From Silurus meridionalis (Eukaryota > Chordata > Actinopteri > Siluriformes > Siluridae), in contig NC_060886.1 of the NCBI RefSeq assembly GCF_014805685.1, positions 24,281,608 to 24,345,607 of the forward strand: a DNA stretch of 64,000 nucleotides, given 5' to 3'. Under the pieces are notes generated by a model. The model was not told where the DNA came from and made no database searches. It saw nothing but the letters and a program-made list of their open reading frames with translations. This document shows, piece after piece, positions 31,726 through 45,482 of this stretch; positions within the stretch are counted from its first letter, which is position 1, and each line of letters opens with the position of its first letter. A program made the position numbers and the translations under genes.

Positions 31726-32716
31726 ATGTATGATGAGAAATTTATATCAGTTCTGAGGGGTGCAGTCAGCATGAAAAATTTATCTCAAAGGTGTTCTATA
31801 AGTTTTAAGACAGATTTCTATAGCAGGGCCCTCAATATCATCCATTACAAACAATGTAAACTATATCTTCATAGAGCACATTGACATTGTCATGCTGGAA
31901 CAGTTTTGGGCCTTCTAGTTGAAGTGAAGGGAAAAATAATGCTACTACATCCAAAGGCATTGTATACAATTGTGTGCCTACAATTTTGTGGTAACAACTG
32001 GGGAAGCAGAACATATTGCTGGAAAATGACAGGCTTTTGTTTATTTGGTGTGTGCTCTTTTACTCTTTTTGCATCATAACCATAATTTAACAAAGGGACA
32101 GGGTAGTGGATTTTTATCCAAACAAAATAAAAATTATGCAGCTGGCGAAATTTCTATTTATTTTCCAAACAGTTAGAACAAGAAGAATTATATCTAATAC
32201 ATTTCTGCAATATCATTATATATTAAGATGTTGCAAAGTTAGTAGAAGTGAAAAAGGGGGATAATGAATGCACATCAGAAATTAGTATCATATTTGCTTT
32301 TTTATGTAAATACAGAGAATCTAAAACAGTTAAAATGTGAAATCTTTTTCTTTCTACCCAATGGCCATTTTTTATAGAAAAGTTTCCCACTGATTTTTTA
32401 ATTTGAGATGTAGTTATGCAAAACTTTCCAAATTTGAAACCTAGTGTATCAACTCTGCTTAATTATTTTGCACCTGCTGTATTGAACATGATTTAACAAA
32501 GTTTCAGTAAAACCCACTCCAACCAAGCTGCTAGACTGTTTGCTGAATGACTGCATTTTGAATGTCTATTTTAGGGTTACTCTCAATGTTAAGATGTTCA
32601 CTAAATGGTCAATATCGTAAGATATTGCATAAATCAAGCTAGAGAAATGTTATATATTTTTAGCTACATAACCAAAATCTATGACCTGCTGTTAATTTAT
32701 ATAGACATATATCATT
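31726..32716. other. AT-rich DNA, nothing recognised
   Basis: About 1 kb without gene or repeat signals that I can support. Confidence 0.4.
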
Positions 32717-33269
32717 AGAGATTGGCCATGCATTTCAACCCTAGGACTTCAGTGGTGTCCTGAATAAATGAATTCACCTCTTAATATCATCATTATTACC
32801 TCATGGCTATAAAAACTACTGATTTTAAAGGAAAACGCAGTATAACAGTTTCTGGACGTTTTCTTCATTTTTGTGCATTTTTTCTGTTCATTATGGTTTT
32901 CCTGGGGATTGGAAATTAAGGCAAATTATATATTTTTCTACAAATTCTACAAATATGGAAACCAAAAGTATAAGTGCTTCTAGATAAACCTTAACAACTG
33001 TTTTGAACTGCATTGGCAGACCTTTTCATAAAATGTCCAGCTTTCCTTAAAAAGTCCGGCTTGTAAATGTTCTAAATATAATGTATCTGCAATCAAATCA
33101 ATTTCATCTCCTTTGTTAGCCATTTTGGAATGAAAAATAGCTATTAAATCCGCACTTATATATTTGAGATTGTGCAGTTTGCTACAGATGCAGTTTTCTG
33201 GCTCTGACTAGTGCGCTCCCTCTGACTATCCAATCAAAATGTGGGAAAATGCTGATGTGTTTGGACACC
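32717..33269 (+). mobile_element. hAT-like MITE family F, old copy F3, left part
   Basis: It matches F1 and F2 at GGCCATGCATTTCAACCCTA (compare GGCCGTGCATTTGGTACCTG), CACCTCTTAATATCATCATT and a C-A-G-T-A-T-A-A-C segment. Divergence is high and the left TIR is eroded. An L2-like LINE interrupts it at about 33,270, and the right end returns near 34,930-35,000. Confidence 0.6.
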
Positions 33270-34728
33270 TGCTAGATGGCCTCAGTGACTCCAGCTAGCA
33301 GTCTGGTTCTCTCCTTTCTTTCGAAATATCTGGAACGCACTGTTTTTAACCAACTGTCTGTCTATCTCTCACAGAACAACCTCCATGATCCGAACCAGTC
33401 TGGATTCAAAGCAGCACATTCCACAGAGATGGCTCTTTTGGCTGTTTCTGAGAAACTGCAGCATTTTTCAGCAGCATTTGACACAGTCAACCACAAGACT
33501 CTCTTGTCTACCCTCAAGAGCCTCGGTATCCGCGGAACAGCATGGGAATGGTTTGTTTCCTACCTGGAAGGTCGTTCATACCAGGTAACATGGAGGGGAT
33601 CCACATTTGGCCTGCGCAGACTCACCACTGCTGTCCCACAAGGCTCAGTAGTTGGTCCCCTCCTTTTTTCCCTCTATACCCATCCCATTGGTGAAGTCAT
33701 ATCCTCACATGTGTTTTCTTACCACTGCTAAGCAGATGACACTCAACTCATCTTTTTTTCCTCTCCATCAGATACCACAGCTTCCGCTCAGATCTCTGCA
33801 TGCTTGACAGACATATCTTCATGGATGAGTGCTCATCAACTAAAACTCAACCCCAGCAAAACAGAACTGTTGGTCATCCCTGGCAATTTATCTCCAGGCC
33901 AAGATCTCCATATAACTCCTCATGACTCTCTGCTCTCCCCTTCAGTCACTGCTTGTAACCTTGGGGTAACTATGGACAATAAACTGTCCTTCTTCTCACA
34001 TGTCGCCAATGTGGTTTGTTCCTGTCGATTTCTTCTCTACAACATCCAAAGGATTCGATCATTTCTGTCCACACAGGCTGCCCAGGTGTTTGTTCAGTCT
34101 CTTGTCATTTCAAAACTGGACTACTGCAACTCTCTGCTGGCAGGTCTTCCCCTGAATGCTATTCATTCACTTCAAATGATCAAAAACGCACCTGCATGAC
34201 TTGTGTTCAATCTGCCCAAGTTCTCCCACACCACCCCACTGCTGTGCTCCCTTTACTGGCTTCCAGTAGCTGCATGTATCAGATTCAAAACACTCATGCT
34301 TGCCTACAAGGCCAAAAATGGACCAGCACCATCTTACCTCAGAGACCTCATCACATCTCGCACTGCACAATGCTGTCTGAGATCCTCCAGCACTGCTCGA
34401 CTGGTACCACATTCTCTCAGAATGAGAGTATACTTCAAGGCTCTTCTCTGTTCTGGCACCGAGGTGGTGGAATGAACTTCCCCTAGATGTCCGTACAGCG
34501 GAGTCCCTGGCTATCTTTAAGTGACGTTTGAAGACCTACCTCTTCCTGAAACACTTAAATTAACACTTTCCAAGTTTGCTTTGTAGAATTCAAGAGTTAC
34601 ATTTATATTAAGGTTGTAATCTTGCGTTCCAGTGTAGATTTATTCATTGCTAGAGACTCAAAGCACCTTTGTACGTCACTCTGGATAAGTGTGTCTGCTA
34701 AATGGCACAAATGTAAATGTACATGTAA
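33270..34728 (+). mobile_element. L2-like LINE, 5' truncated
   Basis: The body encodes an L2-clade reverse transcriptase on the plus strand and ends in GTCTGCTAAATGGCACAAAT followed by GTAAATGTACATGTAAA, the short tandem 3' end usual for L2 elements of fish. The 5' end starts in the middle of the reverse transcriptase, so more than half of the element (endonuclease and early RT) is missing. It sits inside the older F3 element. Confidence 0.85.
33276..34475 (+). pseudogene. L2-like reverse transcriptase, broken
   Basis: Motifs in order are LSKYLERTVFNQL, NQSGFKAAHSTEMALL, FDTVNHKTLLSTL, PQGSVVGPLLFSLY, ADDTQLIF, HQLKLNPSKTELLVI, NLGVTMDNKLSF, ISKLDYCNSLLAGLP, LYWLPVAACIRFK and APSYLRDLI. These are typical of the L2 clade. 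The catalytic Tyr before ADD is replaced by a TAA stop near 33,729, and an Arg codon after KNAPA has become TGA at 34,198. A frame change follows near 34,475. Several of these look like C-to-T decay. The gene is inactive. Confidence 0.88.
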
Positions 34729-34899
34729 AGCAACAGCTTCAGGCAGCATGGATTGTTAGCTACAGGGCACCTGCAGTGTTTATTGTGAAGGTCTTATGGA
34801 AGATAACTTTGAACCGAATGTGACTGAAATCTAATTAGATAGAAACTCCAACCTAAACTTCATTGGTTGTGGAAGAATAAGCTATTGGTAATAATTAAA

Positions 34900-35000
34900 T
34901 ACATATTTATTGACAAAAAATATATAAAAATGTAAATTAGTGATTTTGATAGCATTCAGGCCAGCAGCAAAGGATTTTCTGGCCCTGACAGCCTGCCACT
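34900..35000 (+). mobile_element. hAT-like MITE family F, old copy F3, right end
   Basis: The stretch TTCAGGCCAGCAGCAAAGGA then CTGGCCCTGACAGCCTGCCACT parallels the F1 and F2 ends (GGCCAGCAGAG, CTGACCACCCACCACTG). It is the partner of 32,717-33,269. No clear target duplication survives. Confidence 0.6.
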
Positions 35001-37029
35001 TATTATTATATAAAATGTATATATATATATATATATATATATAACATATTAAAAACAACTGTAAATTTAGATTGTATCTTTTTTAATAATATTTTAAGAG
35101 CGCAACCTTGTATTTTTTATTATAATTTTTTTTATTTCAGTGAAGTGTATGGCAATTACTAAATGGATTAAACCCAGTCCATGCCTGAGAAGGGGACCAG
35201 GGACAGATGGGTTTTAGATGCATTCCAGGATGGAGCGGACATTCTTCAGTCATTCAGTCACTATGGAAAATGGGGGCAATACACATGAATGGAAAAAGAA
35301 GAAACACAAATTGGCTTTATGGTAAATTGACAAGTCTTAGTGTATACCTTCCAAATGTTCTGTCTATTTATCATTAATGCATTACATTATTATATATTTT
35401 AATAGTAAACCTTATATAATATAAGTCACAATGAGGAGCTTCATATGGCTTTGAGTATACTTGCCTCACATCCAGGATAAAGCATGTATTTTACATGAAA
35501 CAGAATCAACAATATCATAGCTGTTTGTAGTTTGAGTTATATTCACATTACAAGAGTCTAACAGATGCCTTGCATATCAGCAAACAGGTATAATCACATA
35601 TCCTGCAGTTTCTGTGATTGTTGTTCTGAAGGTGAAGTACCAATCTACTGGGGAAACAATCAGTGGTTTAAACAAAGTCCAGAATACTGGGAAAATTCAC
35701 TTAATAAAGGAAACACAACACTCCATTTGACGTCTGGTCCCTAGAGCAGTTCTGAGTAGATTTGCAATCTCCTCTTTTCAAAATTAGCAACGTCTCAGTG
35801 ACAGTATGAAGGGAATAACAGTTTAAACTTGGTAGGTGGAAAATTAACAAAAAAAAAATTATAATAATTACATGCTGCGATAAAAGCTTACAGAATGACT
35901 AAAAGTCCTCAAGACAGATTTAAAAATTGTATCTTTAGATAACCTTTGAGGGATAGGTTGCATGGGGAGTCTTTTCTTTCCTTTGCATGGGGACTCTGAG
36001 ACACAATGTTATTTTTTCTGTTTCCCCTCAGTGTCTAAAGGTCAGGTTTTAAAATTAGTCCAGGAAAGTCTGAGAGTTTAATATTGAGACGCATTTCACA
36101 GCAAGACAATAAGGCTGGAATATTGAAAAGGTCTGTACTCTGGCAAATCAACTTTGTACTGGAACGTTGTGCTACACAAACCCAATCTGCTTTTACCTAA
36201 TAGGACTTTTATTATACATATAATCAAACTTATTTTTATGTCTATTTTTATTTATCATAATAGAAAGATCAAAATATAAAAATAGAACTGTTGAGTATAA
36301 AATTCATTGTCTAGGCAGACAGGGAACAGGTGTTTAAACTAAATAGGGTATACTGTAAAATCGATACACAGTAACCGCAAGTCCACTGATTCAAATAAAG
36401 TAGTGGAGAAGAAATATCAATGGAAGCTATATTGGCCTTAATGCTAGTCATAATGAAGTCGGGTAAAAAGTTGCAAGTGATCATAGAAAATAAAATATAT
36501 CTTCAGCTTTAAATAGCAATTGGATCCTCCAATGATCACCTATTCCATCCCTTTCCTAAGCCCTCTTCATGGATACCATATTCACAAAAAAGAAACACGA
36601 GTTATCTAGTCATATCCAATCATACGGCATTGTCTCAGCTTAGACCTGGATCACACACAGACATGCTTGTAATTTTTTATTTTTTCATTTGAGAAGCCCA
36701 ATATACTAATAAGATGAGACACAGCATGAAATTTCTTGTTATAAAGACAATTGATTATTTAAATGGTGTCATACCATGCAGCAGCATATCATCATATTTT
36801 TTAAATTCAAAAAGTGGAAGTAGAAAAGGAGCAACAAGATCTACAACAACATTATTATAAAAGAGTGATGACCCTTGAAAACCAATGTTATTTTTTTTAT
36901 AACCACCTCATTAAAATGATTCATCATCTTCTAAAAAGATATTAATTTTCAGGATGCAAAAAACTGCTCAGTAGCACAAAGGCAAGCATTCCAATTAACA
37001 AGTCTTTATTTGCCTAGTTTGTGATGGTG
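35001..37029. other. AT-rich DNA with short (TA)n
   Basis: A (TA)n tract of about 12 units lies at 35,018-35,042. No other feature is supported over 2 kb. Confidence 0.4.
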
Positions 37030-37545
37030 ATTTCTTCAGATTCTTGGCTGGCAAGAATAGAACCTAATGTGGCCTGCAGTTTTGGAATACACATTTCAAG
37101 GTTTAATGTGCTTTGTGTTTTTAGATGGTCAGTAAGTTGTAAAGAGTGATCATATAGGTTGTTATATATTTCCTGTCAGCTGAAACCACTCGTCATTCTC
37201 TTCAGATCTCACTGATCGGCAAGGTATTTCAGCCTGCAGACCCTTTACACAAAATGTATTTGGTGTTTTACACCATTCTGTGTAAAGACAGTTGTGAGTG
37301 AAAATCCCGGCATGTCAGCATTTTCTAAAACTAAACTGAAACCAACCCATCGAGTGCCAAATACCATGTCATGGTTATTTTTCCTCGTTTTCATCACTGA
37401 TGTAAACATTAACTAAAGCTCTTGACATGCATCAACATTTAATGCATTGTGCTGATGCCATATAACTGTCTAAGTAGATAACTGCATAACTGAGCAGTTG
37501 TACAGGTGTTCATAATGAAGTGGATGGTAAGTGTACATTAGTAAT
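37030..37545 (+). repeat. Dispersed repeat R, copy R2
   Basis: This is the best copy of the family. It starts near TTCTTGGCTGGCAAGAATAG, continues through GATCTCACTGATCGGCAAGG and TTTTACACCATTCTGTGTAA, GTGAGTGAAAATCCCGGCAT, GATGTAAACATTAACTAAAG, and ends GTTCATAATGAAGTGGATGG. Copies R1 and R3 share these blocks in the same order and orientation. It is noncoding and is probably an old DNA transposon. Confidence 0.6.
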
Positions 37546-39760
37546 TGTTTATTAATAGATAAAGTAAAATCATTAAATTTGAGTAGCTTGTTACATTTAG
37601 CAAGAAATATACATTTTGATAATTTGCTGAATGAATTATACTGATCCTTTGAGAACTCCAGCAACTACTTAAGCATGAGTCTTTCATTTAAAAACTGTTA
37701 ATCTACTCATATCTTGTTTTTTTCTGCTAATAAAAGACTTTCGTGACTCCTGTGCAAACACAGGTTTGTTCTAATTAAGTTAGAACATTAAGTGAATTCT
37801 TGATGATAACTACTTATCAAGTAACAAGGTAAGGTACAACTGGTACCTTTATTTTTGAGAGTGTGGGTAATTGTGGGAGCGTGTTCAGGTTTACATTATG
37901 TTGGTGAGTCAACTGCATCAGTGAGCATTAAACACAACACTTATAAAAGCTGGAGTGACCAGTGAATAACCGTTAATAGACTGCATTTACAAAGAATAAC
38001 ACAAAGAAACATGTTTTGCTGCCAATGTGTTGGTGGTAGGCCAAATGTTTCCCTGTGGTTGCAATTGCTTATAATTTGTTTTCAGGAATTTTGTTCAGGA
38101 AGGTTGCTACAAAAGCATTTTTATTATTATTATTAGTGGTAGTAGCAGAAGCAGACCTATTATTAGTTATACATAAAATATAAACGGAAATGGTCACAAT
38201 AAAATGGCATGCCAATTGCTTCTGAAATTCTGAGAATTTAGATCTTAGTATTCACAGCTACAAAAAAAAACTCTGTTTTTCCCCTCTGATATATTATGTT
38301 TAATTATTTTACATTCACACTGCAGTAAGAACAGACTTATTTAAGGACGTCTATCTAATGCCCTCAACAATTAAATCCAACCTCGTCATAAACCTGCTTC
38401 ATTTAATAAATATTGCTACATTAAAGGGTAAAAGGACATTGACTGATCCTTTGACTAGATTGGATTGTCAGTGATAGCTAGAAGACACTGTTAATTTTTG
38501 TATGTATAGCAAGTGACAGACATGTTTTGTGGACATTCTACTTGCTTAAATCAAAACAGATAAATAGTTAATAATAAAAAAAAGAGAAATAAAATACTAC
38601 ATAGTAGTACTAATATAATACTATAAACACTACAACTAATAAGCAGTAACACTGCCACACATTAGCGTTATTATGCCACCTAATATTAGATAGATTTTCT
38701 ATAACTGCGAGCCCGATTATATTTTGTACACCTTACATAATAAGCCCTGTCAAGCCAGACTCATTTTCTGGATGAACTCGAACAAAAGTCAGGAACAGCA
38801 TTTGTTCTATATTGAAAAAGGATTTTAAAGATCTATACAGAGCAACGTTTGCATATTTTGTTAATTTTCCATATTAATTTAGCAGATTTCTTCTTGAAAT
38901 CTCTGTAACAATATCTGTTAGAAGATATACATTATATATGCAAGATATACATAAGAACAGTGGTTAAACAAGGTAAAACATATTGGTTAAGGGGTTATTT
39001 ATTTGTGATGATTTAATTAGTGTTCATTTGAATGTTTGGTGTGAAGGTGCTTACTGATCTTAAGCAAATGCAGAAGCAATGTTTTTGGCTTGTAAGTACC
39101 GTAGCAAAACATATTCATTTATTCCGCCTGCACTAAGGATAATTAAAATTCATTTATTCCTATTGCAATGTGGGTGCAGAAAGCACAAAACAATTTGACT
39201 AACAGGACAACAAATCGAATTAGTTTATTTTGGGGTACGACATTTTTTTAAAATGTTTGATGAATTTTTAATGATCACTTATATAAACACTGATGAGGTC
39301 ATCAAAATACTGCACACAAACATCCAAAGAATTCTCAGGATGTGATATTAAATATTAATGCCTATTTTCCCTCACAACACGGTGCGACCTCTGCACACTG
39401 TGTGAAAAATGGTGTAAAAGCATAAGTGAAGTGATGAGTCACCACTGTGTTTTTTGCACTTAAAGCATAAATGTAATCTGAAATTACTGATGAGGTCATC
39501 AACTGAGTATGATTTTCTGGGATGCACTTCCTAATTGGTCCCAAGTCAGGTGGTTACATCAATATGGATCATTTAGTAATTTTAGATTAAAATGCTGAGA
39601 TCTACTTCAAATAAAAAGTCAAATACAGCAGAATGAGATAAAAAAATAATAAAACAAAAATAAAACAAAACTAAGTATAACTGAATATACAGGGATGCTT
39701 ATTTAATAGGTTTTTGGCCAGAAAAGGCTTAGCTGAGAAAATAAAGGTTTAGATTTAGAC
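37546..39760. other. AT-rich DNA, nothing recognised
   Basis: No gene, long ORF or repeat ends are visible. Confidence 0.4.
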
Positions 39761-39900
39761 CCTGTGCATCACAACTAGGCCTTCAGTGGTGTCCTATCTG
39801 AATCCATCCACCTCTTAATACCATAATTATGATGTCACAGCTATAAAAAGCATCAATATTATACAGAAAAATAGTATAACAGAGCACTGCATCATAGACA
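39761..39900 (+). mobile_element. hAT-like MITE family F, fragment F4
   Basis: The stretch GGCCTTCAGTGGTGTCCTAT, CACCTCTTAATACCATAATT and AAAGCATCAATATTATACAG parallels the first 150 bases of F1. Only this internal part remains; no ends are seen. Confidence 0.5.
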
Positions 39901-40133
39901 AGTATCTCAGACAGTGAGAATGAATGCCATTAAACCATTCACCTTGTTGAACTTCAGCCATAGCTGTGATTCCAGTAATCATCTCTAGCATCAATATAAT
40001 CCTAGACAAAATTATATTAAAACTGGCTGTGATGGTCTGCCACTGTGTCCCAAATTTTACTGAACATTATTATTTTGTTTGTTTTACTACTCTGAATTTT
40101 TTTATGATCATTACAGACCTCATCAAATTGAAA

Positions 40134-40217
<84 letters not shown>

Positions 40218-41700
40218 GTATATGTATTTCCATACATTTCAGGAGTTCATAGCTGCATCCTCTTCTTTGTGCTTCCAACAAACTTGTCTCACAAATAATT
40301 GTCTGTCCCAAATTCAAGATGGTATTTAGTACTTTTTTAGAAGATAAAAAAAGCAGAAATCTGTAAAATGCAACACTGCAAGTGCCCTCTGTGTGACAGG
40401 GACGTTCAATTAAGATGACAAGGCCCTTCTGTGCAGATTCCTACATTCAGGCTACCAGTACGTACCCTCTTGCCTTAAACATGCAAAACAGACGTAACAA
40501 AGACTTTTTTGGTATATTATAAAATAAACCATGTACAAGGCTGTTTGTGTTCATGCTGATTCTTTTCCTATTAAAGCTGTGCTTAATGTTTAGTTGCTTG
40601 ATGTTTAGTTGGTTTCTACAATTCTTCGTTAACATTTTTCCAGGTACTCTTTCCCAGTGCAACACAGAGCACTAACAGTTAGATACTGTTTTCATAAACA
40701 GTCAAAACTATTATGTTTTACAGTATCTCAATTTCACTGACTCTCTGTGATATTATTATAGCATATTTGATATTGATATGCAAATACGGTATATTAGTTT
40801 TGATTGTGTGCAGCAGGCGCAATTAATTTTGAAAACATCAGTCTGTAGAAAGCATTTGCAAACTCATTAACTGTTAAATGCCATTTAGAAATACTAATGC
40901 AGTCAGATATGCCGATAAAAGTTCCTTGTTAAAAATGTCATAATATATTTCATCTCATTTACTGCACAATTGGTTATTGTATTTTTTTCCGATATAATTT
41001 GACCTAATTGCCGGCCTGCCATGTCTTGCAAAAGACATATTAGTAATTAGAGTATTTTTTTAATAATCCATTTTTTTATTTGTCCTAATAATTTAATTCA
41101 ATATCCTTTGGTATAATGGGTCCTCATATGAAGAGTAGGGTAGAATAGTTATATTTGTTTATATAGAATAATCATGTTAATACAAAGGGTTAAGGCAAAA
41201 AAATAAATATAGTCATTATTCCATGTCTTTTTAAAAGGGCTTTGACAAAGTATTTGTGATTTTTGTTTATCTAAAGTAATTTGATGATAATAAAGAAGAT
41301 GTTTAACATATGTTTAAAACGTACATGGCTTTGGCAGCATTGGCTGTCGAGATGATACATTTTCAGTTTTATCTATAAAGACGGCAGTTATTATCTTCAT
41401 CAGACTACCAACTACCCTTATAACAAAAGGCCAAAAGTCATTATGGCAGCTTCAATCTTTTTGTAAAATGTTGTTAGAAATATTTGAGCAATTTCCTGAA
41501 GGAGCAATTTTAAGAAACTGGCAATTTTCCATAGAGGCTTCCATTGCCCTGTCTGGTTTTCCCTCCCACCACAAGAAAAAACAAACAAACAAACATTAAT
41601 AAAAACAAAGACAAACAGAACAAAAACAAAAAACAGAACTGTATCAGTAATAGTTTGTTCCATCAATCATTGTATAAACCAAAACTTAGCATTGTATTCT
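39901..41700. other. AT-rich DNA with (TA)n
   Basis: It contains the (TA)n tract at 40,136-40,226. No coding or repeat-end signal is otherwise supported. Confidence 0.4.
40136..40226. repeat. (TA)n microsatellite with TATATG units
   Basis: About 38 TA units are followed by three TGTATA-type units. Confidence 0.97.
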
Positions 41701-41913
<213 letters not shown>

Positions 41914-42204
41914 GAACTAAGTACAATAAAAACTGTTATATATTAAAATTTAAATAAGCACATTTAAATTTTGTTTTAGTAAACAATCTAGTTATACTTT
42001 TAGTTAAATAAAAGTATTTTAGAATTCTATAGGACTTGAACAGAATATGTTTCGCTAGTCCTCGTTAGTGACCAGCATTGTCTTGATACTTTGCTGCTTT
42101 TCTAAGGCAGTGGTTCATTTTTTGACACCATTCTAGACTTAACATTGAGAAATGTATTTTGCTTTAGGTTAAACATTATAATAAAATTCTCTTTACTATT
42201 TGTT

Positions 42205-42340
<136 letters not shown>

Positions 42341-43533
42341 AGACCAAAAGTTTGGACACACCTTGTATAAATAATGGCAGTATTGTTAAGGCAATTGCAA
42401 AGCATTGCATCACGAGTCTCAGTGTCAAATGCCAAGCCATTTCCTCTTTTGTATTTACATTTTTGCATATTTTGAATTTATTAGTCATGACTGAAAGCAA
42501 AATATTACTAATGAATCATTGGTCAATTGTTGGTTAATGGGGATCATTAAATATCAATTAATGCAATTGGTGTTTAAAAATGCAACAGAATGCAACCTAA
42601 CAAGATGTTAATTTCAGTCAAGCCCCTGGACTGAAACTGAATCTCTTATTCAACATCTTAATGGGTGTGATGTTTTGGGTGACTGCTGCATTGGTGAGGC
42701 TCAATTAAAAGAAAGAAAGACTGGGAGGGGTTAAAATCTTGGGTTTGACTCCCAGGTAAGATTGGCTGTGCATGTTCAGCACTGATTTAAGTGAAGTGTT
42801 CTGTTTGCAGTTAAATTGATGTAAAGTTACGTGAAATACATTTTCTATGACCATCTCCTCTTGTTTTTTTAAGCTATCACAATGGGGAAAAGTTTGTTTA
42901 GTTTGATGTCTACAGTATATATGTGGTGGGTATTTGTGAACACATATAATACATTTTTTCTGGTAATCTTTTAAGCTGCAGTAGTATTGTCATGCTGTTG
43001 TTCACTGTTACTTAAAGGAGAACATTAAAGCAAACTGGAAAATGTTTAATAAACTTAGAGAATCGAATTTTTAAATCTTATTAGAGCAAGAATCAAATGG
43101 AATGTTTTTGGAATTCAGTTGTTGGTGTACAAGGTACTTGTAAAAATTCCCATGGATTGCAATCGATTTCAGAATGTTCATGCATATTTAGTTAAAATGC
43201 ACTGCATAACTGTTATCCGCAGCATACAGGATTTCAAAGGGAGACCATAGTAATTTATTGTTGTTTCATAATTATTTTGTTTTGGGTTGGTGAGGGGATG
43301 ACTGTCTAAAAAAGTAATTAACAACAGGCCTTTAAATTATTTAAAAAACACGATGTAGTCAGATTATCACATGTTTCTTCAGATAATTTAATGTTTTATA
43401 AGGCATTTGTCAGGTTTTTTTTCCCTTTGTGTGTAGAACTTATTTCTTACACATACCATTTCAAGCCTCTGTTGCTAATTCCAAAATGTTATTTTGGAAG
43501 TGTAACAGTGTTTTGGGCTATTTGGCATGCAGT

Positions 43534-43536
<3 letters not shown>

Positions 43537-43590
<54 letters not shown>
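43537..43590. repeat. (GA)n microsatellite, 27 units
   Basis: A perfect purine tract. Homopurine mirror tracts of this length can adopt triplex DNA. Confidence 0.97.
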
Positions 43591-43593
<3 letters not shown>

Positions 43594-45417
43594 AAGAGCG
43601 GGTGCACGAGAGCACATGCAACTGCAGTAACGAAAATGAAAAGCCTGTGAACGAGTATAAATATTTATTTATTTAGTTCACTGTTAGTGGCTGTATTTGA
43701 TGTTCGCTTTCCTTTTGTTCTTTTTTTTTTTTTTGCAACTGGATTGTCCAGCACATAACTGTTTGCAGATGTTCCATGTAATTAATTATAAATGCATAAA
43801 AAGCATAATGTCAATCTTTAAAAAATATAAAACAAGAATGAACAAGAAGAATCATGCTATACTCTTTATATGTTTGACAGAACTGTTTTTTTTTTATATA
43901 TTTTAAAATTAATATATTTTGTTTAATTGAGTTTTGAAGGGCAGGAAAAAGCAGAAAGTTTTGGCAGCAAAAACTGTAGTGCTAGCTTATACACTAATAT
44001 ACTGTATTCCACTGTGCCCTCTCTCAGGAACCCATCATCCCTGCTGTCAGATGCTGACAGATAAGTAATGGTAGCAGAATCAAATAAATTAGATAAAGCT
44101 CTCTTGAGAGAACAGAGTCAGCGATGGTGTCTGATGAGTGGCTATTAAAGGTCACCTAAAGAAAATCCAGAAGAACAGTCCTGTGCTGAAACAATGCTGT
44201 CTGTGTGAAATCGATCACATTAGGTTTACTGTAAACAGTGTTATACTGACTGTGAGTAGCTGATGTTTACCCAGTTCATAAACTCTCAATGAAATGGAAT
44301 TATTAACCGAGTGAAGTTTATTTATTTATTTGTTTGTTTATTAATCATTGATTGCAGAATCCCATCTTAGTATCACCTGACAGCACACAGAAGCAATAAA
44401 GGCAATTTCAAAATTGTTGAAAGGAATCGGCATACGCAAGAATGTGAAAATGTGCTGTTAAAGTGGTATTTTAAGTTGCTAAAAATGGAGAGCAAATCAG
44501 ATCTTTATAGTAAATAGATTCTTTATAATAGCAAGTCAAGTAACTGAATCTTAGGCACGTTCAAAGCAGTATTTAGCTTCATGTTTGAGTATATTTTAAA
44601 TTCATATACCATGGTTAGCTGGATTGCCTGTCTTGCTATTTTAAGTGAATGCTCCTGTATCTCAAACCAATACACATTCTTGCCACTTCATATCATACCT
44701 AATCTTCAGCCTTTCACTCTTTTTGCACAGTCAGGCCACCTTGCTCTTCTCTACTGGGAAGTTCTAATTAGAGACAAAATGTTCCCTGCAAGCTTCATTT
44801 CTTACATTATTATATCCTTACAACTGTGAGAAAGATGTTGAAATGATTTTTCTTATATATGAATCATTCTAATACTATATGTAAAAATAGAGTTGTTGGT
44901 CATGATGATGATGCATTTTTTTCACCTGACCACTGACTTGCATTATTTGCTAGACTAGCTGTCACCAAAGTATGGTACACATGACCTCTATGTATTTTAT
45001 CTTGAACTGTTCATGAACATCCAGCTCAAGCCAGTGACATGTTATAGCTGTGAAAGAAAAAGAAAAAGCTTAATTCACTATAAAGCGGCTATCTACCAGA
45101 CACAAACAGGTTATCACTGAATCAAGAAAAAACACACTGTTAATTCTCTTTCAGCTAGTTTATTATAGCAAATTAACTTCCAAGGAGATCATAATATATG
45201 TAGGAGTAGCAACATTAATTCTCACTTTTATCATGGATTCTGTTCATGGACCTGCATGTCCCAAATAATACCTTTTATTAACAGGCATCAGCTGCCATAA
45301 AGACTGTGTTTAACAGTTTTGATGTCCAGTTAATACAGCTTTGTTGACTGTTATACATCCCATTATGTGGTATTAGAATGTTTGAATTTGCAGCATAGTG
45401 CACTTCTTGTATGAGTG

Positions 45418-45418
<1 letters not shown>

Positions 45419-45472
<54 letters not shown>

Positions 45473-45482
45473 CATGATGATG
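45419..45482. repeat. (GAT)n microsatellite
   Basis: About 18 GAT units with one GATCAT break near the right end. The apparent poly-Asp and poly-Ile ORFs here are artefacts of the repeat. Confidence 0.97.

Noticed and set aside
27644..31733. 8-bp target duplication of E3 (ATGCAGGG and ATGTATGA)
   Set aside because: Only five of eight bases agree, so it is not claimed.
39966..40317. ORFs with Tyr-Ile repeats (also 10,594-11,272 and 42,145-42,500)
   Set aside because: They are translations of (TA)n and (CA)n tracts.
44000..44260. Possible conserved noncoding element
   Set aside because: It is only less AT-rich than its neighbours; without a cross-species alignment there is no support for calling it.
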